DNA of 8,859 nucleotides from CAYLJJ01 sp964384025. GTDB taxonomy: Bacteria; Myxococcota_A; Bradymonadia; UBA7976; UBA1532. The position numbers were made by a program, and so were the translations under genes. Positions 1 through 8,600 of this stretch are shown in pieces. The notes under the pieces are model-generated. The model had not been told where the DNA came from, did not search any database, and saw only the letters and a program-made list of their open reading frames with translations. The stretch covers positions 1 through 8,859 of the forward strand of contig CAYLJJ010000163.1 of NCBI GenBank assembly GCA_964384025.1, written 5' to 3'. Position 1 is the stretch's first letter. Each line of letters opens with the position of its first letter.

Positions 1-36
1 GAGTAGAGATATCCAAAGGACAACTCAGCGCAATTA

Positions 37-372
37 TCACGAAGGACAAAGAAGATGCGCAGCAGCGACCCCAAGCGCGGTCGCAAGGTGAGTCTTGCCT
101 GTCCCCAGCTCTCCGATGAAGAGTATGGGCTCTGCTTTGGAGATGTATTCACCCTCAAAGAGCGCGCGGATGCGTGGCTCAGGGAGCTGTGGTGCGCGAG
201 TGAAGTCAAAGCCTTCCAGGGTCTTGACCACAGGGAAGCCTGCCTCCTTGAGGGTCTTGACCACAGGGAAGCCTGCCTCCTTGATCCGTCGTGTCGCGCG
301 TCGTTGGAGACGCTCCTCAAGCTCAGTCTCAAGCAACTCTACAAGATAAGCCAAGGGACCGCCTGAGAGTTT
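37..372 (-). pseudogene. istB: Remnant of IS21-family helper ATPase (IstB-like), truncated
   Basis: IstB is the AAA+ ATPase that helps the IstA transposase of IS21-type elements. The readable frame has the family's N-terminal helical part (AYLVELLETELEERLQRRA, then RRIKEAGFPVVKTL and FDF) and a Walker A motif GELGTGKTH followed by LATALGVAAA. It then hits two stops (TGA TAA on the minus strand) right after Walker A, so Walker B, the sensor motifs and more than half of the usual roughly 250 residues are missing. No ATG start is visible: the frame can begin at a TTG at base 354 or run further upstream through sequence that does not resemble IstB. An 11-residue segment (KEAGFPVVKTL) is present twice in tandem. 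No IstA gene is visible nearby. The family call is strong; the element is almost certainly dead. Confidence 0.8.
218..283. repeat. Perfect 33-bp tandem duplication inside the IstB remnant
   Basis: Bases 218-250 and 251-283 are identical 33-bp units that begin agggtcttgaccaca and end gcctgcctccttg on the plus strand. Because 33 is a multiple of three, the copy keeps the IstB frame open and repeats 11 residues. Intact IstB proteins have this segment once, so the duplication probably arose by slippage or unequal recombination in this copy. Confidence 0.95.
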
Positions 373-670
373 CCAGGCTCGGGCACATCGCCATACAGCA
401 GAGCTGAAGCCCCAAGGCTGAGTTGGATGGCTGTGCTCAGGTTCTTCACGATGTGCTCCTCAGGCTCCAAGCTCCGGTCGAAAAAAAACGCCATCAACAC
501 TGCTTGAACCCCTCAAAACTGTTCGATTTTTTCCCCCGATCCTATTTTTGTATAGGACGGGATCGGCGCCAGCTCACACCTCCCTCTCCTGACTTGCCTT
601 TCTTTAGCACCTTGACTAGTTTTTACTTGTGTAGACTTTTTTAAAACAGCTTTCAGCTGAGGAGGCGAAC
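373..670. other. Intergenic region upstream of the toxin-antitoxin operon
   Basis: No gene can be supported with confidence here. A run of eight A lies at 481-488. A small hairpin, CCTAT-ttttgt-ATAGG, is at 541-556. The last 60 bases are AT-rich and contain a TTGACT hexamer (612-617), a TAGACT hexamer (632-637) and an inverted repeat next to the ribosome binding site. The TTGACT/TAGACT spacing is 14 bases, too short for a good sigma-70 promoter, so the real start of transcription is unclear. A 51-codon minus-strand frame (339-494) is discussed under findings. Confidence 0.5.
647..659. promoter_or_regulatory. Inverted repeat, candidate operator of the toxin-antitoxin operon
   Basis: CAGCT-ttc-AGCTG is a perfect 5-bp inverted repeat that touches the ribosome binding site of the antitoxin gene. 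Antitoxins with ribbon-helix-helix folds usually repress their own operon by binding short palindromes overlapping the promoter or leader. Position and symmetry fit that role, but a single 5-bp repeat can arise by chance. Confidence 0.35.
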
Positions 671-940
671 ATGCGCGGACAATCTCAAGTCTCGGTCATG
701 CTCTCGACGAGCACAAAGGAGCGCCTGGATCTGTTCACTGAGCGGCTCGGGATGAAGAAGAACTTCGTGGTCGAGCAGGCCATACTCTTCTTCATGCAGT
801 CCCGCTGTGAGCTGCCTGACGAGGCCTTTATCCCCACGAGGATTGTGCTTGGAGATGAAGGCTTCGAGGAGTTCGTTCAGATGATCGAATCAGATGATCA
901 ACCCACACAAGCCCTCGTGGAACTGATGAATGAGCCTTGA
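671..940 (+). CDS. DUF1778-like ribbon-helix-helix antitoxin
   Basis: This 89-residue protein is the likely antitoxin of a type II pair with the acetyltransferase that follows. Residues 1 to about 50 look like a ribbon-helix-helix DNA-binding domain (QVSVMLSTSTKERLDLFTER, then FVVEQAILFFM). The C-terminal part resembles the DUF1778 toxin-binding tail: DEGFEEFVQMIES, then a proline and PTQALVELM. In this family the tail wraps around the GNAT toxin and blocks its acetyl-CoA site, while the dimeric N-terminus represses the operon. The ATG start is set by a strong GGAGG at 661-665, five bases upstream. The end overlaps the toxin start by 11 bp, which implies translational coupling. Another RHH-type regulator is possible, but the GNAT partner argues for TacA/AtaR-type function. 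Confidence 0.78.
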   Translation: MRGQSQVSVMLSTSTKERLDLFTERLGMKKNFVVEQAILFFMQSRCELPDEAFIPTRIVLGDEGFEEFVQMIESDDQPTQALVELMNEP

Positions 941-1460
941 ACTCCAGATTCGCTTGCTCCGAAGAGATGATAGCCGAAGCGAATTCTCATGTGGTGAACC
1001 TGCGCTGGATCGATTCTTTCGGGAGTTCACAGGTCAAAATCAGTTCAGACTCCACCTCTCCATCACATATATCGCCATTATTGAATCTAAAATACTTGGA
1101 TTTGCGACCATCTCTGTAGGCAGCGTTGAGCGCAGGATGATCCCCGAGGATCGACTGTGCAGACGCCTCCCTTCATATCCCGCCCCCATCCTCCGTCTGG
1201 CTCGCTTCGGTGTTGATAAACAGGCTCAGGGGCTCGGGATCGGTAAGAGGCTGCTAAAGCACATATTCAACCTGGCGATAAAGCAGCGAGATGAGTTTGG
1301 CTGCGTTGGGGTTGTTACTGACGCAAAAGAGGGCGCTGTCTCATTCTATGAAAGCCTGGGATTTAAGCCGCTCAATGATATTCGCGAAGGCCTCTCTCAT
1401 GGTGATCCACTGCCGATGTTTCTGAGCATCAACTACGTCAAGAAGGCCCTCGGCCTCTAG
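930..1460 (+). CDS. GNAT acetyltransferase toxin (TacT/AtaT class)
   Basis: This 176-residue protein has the usual length and motifs of GNAT-fold toxins that acetylate the amino group of aminoacyl-tRNAs and so stop translation. The family's N-terminal signature is FSCGEPALDRFF (residues 19-30). It is followed by the beta strands TYIAII and ILGFATISVGSVER, the stretch RRLPSYPAPILRLARFGVD, and the acetyl-CoA pyrophosphate loop QGLGIG (residues 100-105). The catalytic-type tyrosine is Tyr140 in AVSFYESLGF, and VVTDA lies just before it. All key motifs are present and the frame is intact, so the toxin should be active. The ATG at 930 lies inside the end of the antitoxin gene. The tRNA target cannot be read from sequence. 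No clear terminator follows. Confidence 0.88.
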   Translation: MSLELQIRLLRRDDSRSEFSCGEPALDRFFREFTGQNQFRLHLSITYIAIIESKILGFATISVGSVERRMIPEDRLCRRLPSYPAPILRLARFGVDKQAQGLGIGKRLLKHIFNLAIKQRDEFGCVGVVTDAKEGAVSFYESLGFKPLNDIREGLSHGDPLPMFLSINYVKKALGL

Positions 1461-1640
1461 AGCGCCCAAACCAGAAAGATCCCCCCAACTTCATCTTTCC
1501 CGCTCAACCAGCGTCCCATCAACCCCCATCTCCAACTCTATTCCACAGTTCTGCGCAACCCCCTCTGCGCTCAGAGCGGAGATGGACAGCTATGGCTTCA
1601 AGGCATCGATGTCCGGTTAAGGCTCGGGGGGGAATTCCGA
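1461..1640. other. Spacer with no recognisable gene
   Basis: Between the toxin stop codon and the transposase remnant there is no supported coding frame, RNA or terminator. A short hairpin CTCTG-cgct-CAGAG (1563-1576) has no T-run after it and is probably chance. Confidence 0.5.
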
Positions 1641-2420
1641 CTTGTCAACCGGGTGAAATCTTGAGGTAGGTTGACCTCTTCTTGAAAAGAGGGAGAAGTG
1701 AAGTGCAGGTCAAAGATCTCCAAGAAATCATGGAGGGGATTCTGCCCAGGATCCTGCTTGGGGCGATGAAGTCTAGAGGATCAAAGATGAGCTGCGTTGT
1801 TCCATCTTGCCAAGGACGACGTAGCGTCAGGGCGATGCGATCTACCTGATAGAAGCTGTAAGCGCTCCTGAGCAATCGCAGGACGCGCGACATAACGACA
1901 GAGACGCTTGAGGGCTTCGGGTTCATCGGCGGGAATGTAGACCACCGCGTTGAGGCTAGCGTCGGCGGCGCACGAAGCCAGCGAAGCAGGTAACGGAGAC
2001 GAAGTATCCGTTGCCGTCGATAACAACCCAGAACATCAAGAAACAGAGAGGCCTGCCCCTTGACGCGCTCTATTCGCCCACTAGGACTCAGGCCCAAATG
2101 ATTGTCGAATTGAGGCTGAAACCAGCACCGAAGTCACCGCATCCATCTCAATCCCTTCCCATCGGGTCGCATAGATAAACTCGTTGGAGATTCACTCAAA
2201 GTCGAGAGGCTCAGATTCCTTTAGCAACTCGCTTTGCACGCTACCATCCGGGTTTGAGTAGAAAACTACCTCAGAGATAAGCGTGTGAAAGTGCGGGTTC
2301 AAGTTGAGCGTTCCACCAACGCCGCTGAATCACCGTCACTGATCCGAAACGAGCAACTTCAGCGCTGGACTCTACAAAATGCCGATGGACGACGCGGACA
2401 AACACTTGCAATAGTGAATT
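1640..2420 (-). pseudogene. Decayed IS91-like Y2/HUH transposase
   Basis: IS91-type transposases are HUH single-strand nucleases that move elements by rolling circle. Here the protein survives only as fragments in different minus-strand frames, in the correct order. Fragment 1 (2322-2417) reads LLQVFVRVVHRHF and GSVTVIQR. After a one-base shift, fragment 2 (2192-2320) reads VGGTLNLNPHFHTLISE, including the metal-binding His-x-His at 2285-2293, and ends at a TGA. A fragment with SASIRQSFG and GRIERVKGQ needs another shift. Fragment 3 (about 1840-1957) reads SLNAVVYIPADEP and KRLCRYVARPAIAQERLQLL. Fragment 4 (about 1755-1845), after a further shift, reads IALTLRRPWQDGTTQLIFDP. The N-terminal zinc-binding part and the last residues are not recognisable. 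At least three frame changes and one stop show it is non-functional. The outer limits are approximate. Confidence 0.8.
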
Positions 2421-2495
2421 TCTCAGGAGCGAGCTTCACTTTGAGCTTTTGGTGGGGTGTCTCCTGAGACGCTCCTCTGCGCTTCAAAAATTATG

Positions 2496-2526
2496 TTGGG
2501 ATCAATAGGGCGTTTTTCGGTAGATT
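2496..2526 (+). promoter_or_regulatory. Weak candidate sigma-70-like promoter of the surface protein gene
   Basis: A TTGGGA (2496-2501) and a TAGATT (2521-2526) are separated by 19 bases. Both are poor matches and the spacing is long. They are offered only because they are the best pair in the short leader between the transposase remnant and the start codon. Confidence 0.2.
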
Positions 2527-2550
2527 CTTCCAAGAACTCCCAAAACTAAA

Positions 2551-2555
2551 GGAGG
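2551..2555 (+). promoter_or_regulatory. Ribosome binding site that selects the GTG start
   Basis: GGAGG (within aaaggagg) ends six bases before the GTG at 2562. An ATG at 2558 lies only two bases after the site and opens a 24-codon frame in another register, so it is unlikely to be used. The GTG frame begins directly with a good signal peptide, which supports the choice. Confidence 0.75.
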
Positions 2556-2561
2556 ACATGC

Positions 2562-2624
2562 GTGAAAACGCTACAAGTCACCATCGGTCTTCTCCTCTCC
2601 TTGGGCGCTATCCAAGCTCAAGCG
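2562..2624 (+). other. Signal peptide of the MYXO-CTERM protein
   Basis: Residues 1-21 have a Lys at position 2, a hydrophobic core (VTIGLLLSLGAI) and an AQA site before QDEL. This is a classical Sec signal peptidase I pattern. There is no lipobox cysteine, so it is not an N-terminal lipoprotein signal. Confidence 0.85.
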
Positions 2625-5600
2625 CAGGATGAACTGAGCGTCACCGCTATCCCCTGGGTTCAAGAGAACCCAGATATCCCTCACCCCGCCGTCAACGGAC
2701 GGAAGACTGCGCTTCAAGCCATCGCTGAGGCGGGGAGCTGTGGGAACGCCTATCAATATCAGTGGGACATCAACGGTGATGGTGATTGGGATGATCCTGA
2801 GGAGCAGATCAGGGACGTCAACGGCAACGGCTTCTTCGCTGTCTTGCACCTCGATATTCAATACCCAGACTCTCCAGGAGATCGACTCTATTACCCCAAG
2901 GTGAGGGTGCTCTGTGGCGAGGAGTCGATGACCACGGTGATGCCTGTGCAGATCCGCGTGGATCGAATCTGTAGCACCGCCGCCAACAGCTATTCACCTG
3001 ACTGTCAGGGTGAGCAGAACCTCTCTCTTACGAGGCAGGTTCACACCAACCGCGCTGTAGATCGCGCGCTCTGGTGGATGTTCCGGCGCTATACTCACCG
3101 CGCGGATGATGGCCTGGGCCATGATGTCCAGACTTGCTATATGAATGAGTCCCATGACGTCTATGGCACCGGCCACTCCATGAACGCTTTTCTGCGAAGA
3201 GGGCATGGGCATGGACCCAACCGCGCTGCCGATCCCTACTATCGCCACCTCACCCAGTGTGGGATCCACGCCTTTATGGCCAACCTCAGACAGACCAACT
3301 TTGGTGAGGATGCAAACTCTGAGTTTGGAGTTACAGGGAAGAGCTTGAGCTTCAGCAATGTGCTCTTTAACGACTCTCATACAACGAGCTATGTCTCTAC
3401 CGCCTGGGCTGAGCCCTTTGCGGAGTTTGGTAACCCAGATTATGAATCTCCTGTAGGTCGTGATGGTGTTTTTGGTCACACGCTCAGGGATATCGGTCAA
3501 GATGTCGCTGACGAATTGGTTCGTTGCCAAGGAAGCAGTGGTTGGTGGGGTTATAGCTGTGGACAAAATATAACCGATTGTTCCACCAATGGTTGGGCTC
3601 CAGAGAGCCTTCGCCTCCTTCATCGGAAACTGGGCTCTGAGACCTATGAGGCTCATAAAACTTCACAACGCAACAAACTCAACACAGGCACAGGCGCCAG
3701 GGGCTGCTTGTATGGTAGTTGGAAGCATAGCCTAGCAGGAAATGGTCTCGTTGGTTATGGATGGACCGAGAACGAAATTTTTGATCCCAACAACGCCAAT
3801 GTTACTGGGCTCCTTCAGTCCGTTCAGAATGTTCACCCAAACAGCTACGGGCTTTACTATGTTTACGCCGCCACTAAAGGGCTGAGGGCTTTCTCGCCTG
3901 AGATCCGCTATTGGCCCAATGGCACCGACTGGAACGCCAGCTATACGGACTGGTTCCTCAACCGACTCTACGCCAACGAAGGAGACGCTGGAAACTGGAA
4001 CTGGACGGGGAGTTGGTCTTGGGGAGGTTATATTTCACAGGGCTCTCGTACTGCGATGACGACTCAGATCCTTCAGACTTGGCTTGAGGCGATCGCCTAC
4101 CCCCGTGCCTTCCCAGAGTTGGCCAGCCCCGGCACCGAGATCACCATCGATCACTCCTGGTCCTATGTGCTCGATCCCGAGGCGGAGCTCGTGCTGTACC
4201 AATGGAATGTCCTCAACTACCCCGAGGGCTTGGATTTGGATGGGGATGGAGCCTTCGAGGGTGAGGGTGAGTTTGCTCCAGAGGATCTGGATGGAGATGG
4301 TAAGGTCTCCTTTGATGAGATCGTCTGGGAGTTTGAGACCGATGATCCCAACGAGCGCTTCTACTTTTCCTATGACGATGACTTGGATTGGGGCGAGAGC
4401 AACAACCACAAGGTGACCTTGGCGGTCACCGACAATCGAGGTCGTGTGGTCTATGATGATGACGCCGTTGAGATTCAGATCTCCCTGATCAACCACGCTC
4501 CTGTCATCCAGGCTCACCCTGAGGGTCGAGATGTGGTCTATCGTGGTTACATCGGCACTGAGGTGATCATCGATCCCCGAGGCACCTTTGATCCCGACTC
4601 AGAGCAGGAAGTGTTCCCCGGTGATGAGGAGCGCCCCGAGGGCATCCAAGACAGGGTGACCTCTCTGCATATGGATCTGAACTTCGACGGCCTCTTCACT
4701 GAGGATGAGGACGCGATGGAGAACCCAGCGCGTCTGACCTTGCGCGAGGGGATGGCGATAGGAGATCTCATCGCCGTGCCCATCCGGGCCTGTGATGATG
4801 GTCAGTGGAACGGCGAGTGTTTTGACGGCATCGACGCCGATGACTGCTCGCTGTGCGCCTATGGCTCAGCGGCGATCATGCTGATCCGCAACACCGATCC
4901 ACCCGATATCGACATCGGCACCTGTGATCCGCTCACGGGCGAGTGTGATCCCTACAACGGCGATGATGGACCCGTTCAGCTCGATCTGGGTGACAGTTAT
5001 GACCCAGAGGGGGTCTTTGGGCTCTACTTCTGGTATGAGGTGGTCGAGGGTGATGGCTATTTTGAGGTCGCCCCTGAGTATGAGGGCAACCCCAACGATA
5101 TGGGCCCCAACCCCATCTACCACCCCAACCCCGATGGCACCCGCGTCGATCAAATCCTGGTGACGGTGACTGATCATGGTGGCCTGAACTCAGAGCAGAT
5201 CATTGAGGTGACGGTGTCCAACCAGCCTCCTGAGATCATCGAGGCGCACATCGACCTTGAGCCCCGCGCGCCGCTGATGCAGGACCTGGGAGCGACGAAC
5301 CTGGGCAACGGTTGGTATCGCGCGGTGGTAGACGCCGACCGGGATGAGACCTGGGACGCCTATATGAACATCACTGCTGAGGACCCAGGCGGCGATCCCC
5401 TCAACTATGAGGCGGATATGGACCTGGATGGGGTGACCGATCTGGAGGGGGATACTCCTCGGATCGGCCCATTCATCTACAACAGCATCCAGAAGAGCCT
5501 CCGCTATGAGGCTCTGGCGCGAGTATTTGATGATGAGGGCCTCTCCGATGAGCTGATCATCAGCCATGAGGTGCCGCTGCGCGACTCCGTGTTGACCTAC

Positions 5601-8600
5601 TCCCTGGATCTCTATGGAGACGGCGACTTTGAGTCTGTCCGTGGCCAGGATCACATCGACTTCTGGGTCGAGCCTGGGGTCGAGCAGGTGCACGTGGCGG
5701 GGACCATCTATGACAGCGATGGCCCATCCATCGACTTTGATCGAAACCTGTTGTTGGACAATGACGCGCCCGAGTTTGAGGTGGCGCGCATCCTCGACAT
5801 CGAGGAGTTTGATGTGGTCGTGACCGCCGCAGCGGTCGATCCCAACGGGGACGACATCAGCTACAGCATCGATTGGGGTGATGGCTCTGAGTTGACCATC
5901 ATGCGTGGCGGCTTGGCCGAGCACAGCTACGCCGATGAGTACGCCAGCTACAACATCCGCATCACCGCTGAGGATGGTCGTGGTGGCAACACCAGCCGGG
6001 ATCTTCAGGTGGAGTTCAACAACAACGCACCGATCATCGAGGACCTCCGCATTGTCCCCCAGGCTGATTGGGAGATCATGGTCGTCATCGCCGCGAGCGA
6101 TCCTGACGAAGATCCCATCAGCTACGTCATCGATTGGGGCGATGGCACTCAGAGCGAGGGCTCCAGCAATGTCGTCGCTCACACCTATCCTGAAGGCCAG
6201 TATCAGACCTACGAGATCCAGGTGACGGTGCGAGACATCGCCGGCGCTGAGGCCAGCGGGACGACAGAGCATGACTTCCCAGAGCCTCCCGAGAACCAGC
6301 CTCCCGTGATCGACAACATCGAGGTGCGCATCGGCGCTGCCGGTAACGTCGAGCTCTTGACCGAGGCTTGGGACCCTGAAGGTGACCGCCTGAGCTATGA
6401 GATCCATTGGGGCGATGAGGCCGACGAGGAGACCCTGGCGGCGATGCCCGGAGGCAACGGTGAGCATCAGTATGATCCCGCCGACGATCCCTATGTCGCC
6501 TATGTCGTCGTCACCGATGAGGCCGGCAATCAGACCAACGAAGAGGTTGAGGTCCTCATCATCGACAACGCCACTGAGATCCGCGACGCCTCCGGCAACC
6601 TCATCCGTGAGGGTTCTGTCCTCGTCGATGTCGTCGCTGAGGACGCTGACGGCAGCGAGAACCTCGTCTATAGCTTCGACTTTGATGGTGATGGTGTCTT
6701 TGAGGTTGAAGATCAAGCCAGCAGCAGCAGCATCCACGCCTATCCCGAGCCAGGCACTTACACCATCGTCGTTCGCGTCACCGACACCTGGTCGGGCAAC
6801 TCCGTCGAGGAGAGCGTCGAGATCGAGGTGCCGCCCTGGATCGAGGACAACCTCGCCCCCATCATCGACAACATCACCTTGGAGTATGGCGGTCGCGGTC
6901 GCATGACCCTAGCGATCACCGCCCACGATCCTGAAGGCACCCAGCTCGCCTATGAGGCCCACTGGGGCAGCGAGCAGGACCCTGAGGCTCTCGCCGCTCT
7001 CGGTGGCCCGATGGGCAATCACAGCTACCCCTTCCCTGCTCACCCCTTCTCCTATGAGGGCTTCGTCCAGGTCACCGACGCCGAGGGCCTCAGCAGCCGC
7101 CAGCCCTTCACCGCTGAGATCCTCGACCTCCCCACCGACATCCGACAGGTCGCTGACAGCCTCATCGGCGAGGGCCGCGTCCTCTTGACCGTCCGTGCTG
7201 AGGATGGCGATGGCGTCGATCAGCTCCTCTACCGCTTCGACTTTGACAACGATGGCGAGTGGGACACACCCGATCAGGCCACCGACAGCGTCGTCAACAG
7301 CTACTCCGATCCCGGCCTCTATACTGTCCGCGTTCGCGTCACCGATACTTGGTCTGGTGTTGAGACTGAGGCTGATCACAGCTTTGAGCTGCTCCCCTGG
7401 GTGGGCGAAAATCAGCCCCCTATCATCCACAACATCGAGGTCACCGTCGGCCCCGCTGGCCTCGCCTCTGTCACCGTTGACGCCAGCGATCCCGAGGGCG
7501 AACACCTCAGCATGGTCATCCACTGGGGTGATGAAGAGAGCGAAGAGGCCCTAGAGCCTATGGCTGGCGCCGCCGCCACTCACTCCTTCGCCTACGACGT
7601 CGATGAAGAGACCCGCTTCGGCTACCTCCTGGTCACCGATCCCCAGGGCGCCTCCGCCCGCGGTGAGTTTGAGCCCGAGATCGTCGATATCACGACCGTC
7701 ATCCGCGAGATCTCCATCAGCAACGTCCGCGATGGCATCACGCTCATCAACATCCTCGCCTCCGATGAGGACAGCCTGACCCTCCGCTACAGCTTCGACT
7801 TTGAGTCTGATGATGTTTGGGATATCGAGGAGCAGGCTGATCACTCCAGCATCCACGCCTATGATGAAGCTGGTGGCTACACCATCCGTGTCAGCATCCT
7901 CGACCCCTGGTCGGGCAACCGCCTCACCGCTGAGCGCCACTTTGAGTTGGAGCCCTGGGTCGAGTCTGTCCCCCTCGCTGACGATCACCTAGAGGGCGAG
8001 GAGGGTCAGTGCCTCGTCTTCCGCATCGGCGATGACCTCTCAAACCTCGAGACAAAGGTCGATCCCACCGTCTGCGAGCGCGAGTTCAACCCCGGTGAGG
8101 AACTCTGGCACTGGATCTTCGGTGACGGCACTGAGACTGACGGCACCGAGGTTGGCCACCGTTACCTCGACGACGGCATCTATGATGTCCTCATCGAAGG
8201 CGGCACCCAGGCTCGCCCCCTTCAGTCCAGCATCCAGGTCCTCGTCATGAACGCCGCCCCCTCATTCCGCACCCAGCCCATCACTCAGGCCAAGGCTGGA
8301 GAGCTCTACGAGTATCCCATCCGCCTCGATGATCCCGGCGAGCTGGATGAGCTGCGCGTCCTCTTGGATAAGGCCCCTGGGGGTATGACCCTCATTGAAG
8401 GTCGCAATGATCGTGAGTGGACCCTCAGTTGGGACATCTCTGAGGACTTCGAGGGCGGCGTCGACATCGAACTCCTCGCTGAAGATGGCCGCATGGGCGA
8501 TGAGGGCTGGGCCCCCGATGGCGCCAGCAGCGTCCAACAGTTCTATCTCATGGTCGAGCCGATGGAACTCGGCGGTGATGGTGATGGTGTGGGTGAAGGC

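Noticed and set aside
218..283. Direct repeats as a CRISPR array
   Set aside because: There are only two copies with no spacer between them, and they are in frame in a coding remnant.
55..366. Plus-strand frames of 84-103 codons at the left edge
   Set aside because: They lie antisense to the IstB remnant, and the minus strand carries the Walker A motif and other family features.
541..556. CCTAT-ttttgt-ATAGG hairpin as a terminator
   Set aside because: The stem is only five AT-rich pairs and is not followed by a T-run.
2285..2467. Plus-strand 60-codon frame starting with GTG
   Set aside because: The opposite strand reads clearly as transposase fragments (VTVIQR, NPHFH), so this frame is a shadow.
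3549..3569. SCGQN in the head domain as a possible thioester motif like the GCGEQ of alpha-2-macroglobulins
   Set aside because: The essential Glu is missing and the surrounding sequence does not match the thioester domain, so the resemblance is probably chance.
2994..3656. Minus-strand frame of 220 codons opposite the head domain
   Set aside because: It is fully overlapped by the well-supported giant gene and shows no family motifs or plausible ribosome binding site.
5190..6737. Long minus-strand frame (515 codons) inside the giant gene
   Set aside because: It is a mirror of a strongly biased, Asp/Ile/Glu-rich coding strand that avoids stop codons in the antisense frame. The product is a repetitive Val/Asp/Ile string with no recognisable domain.
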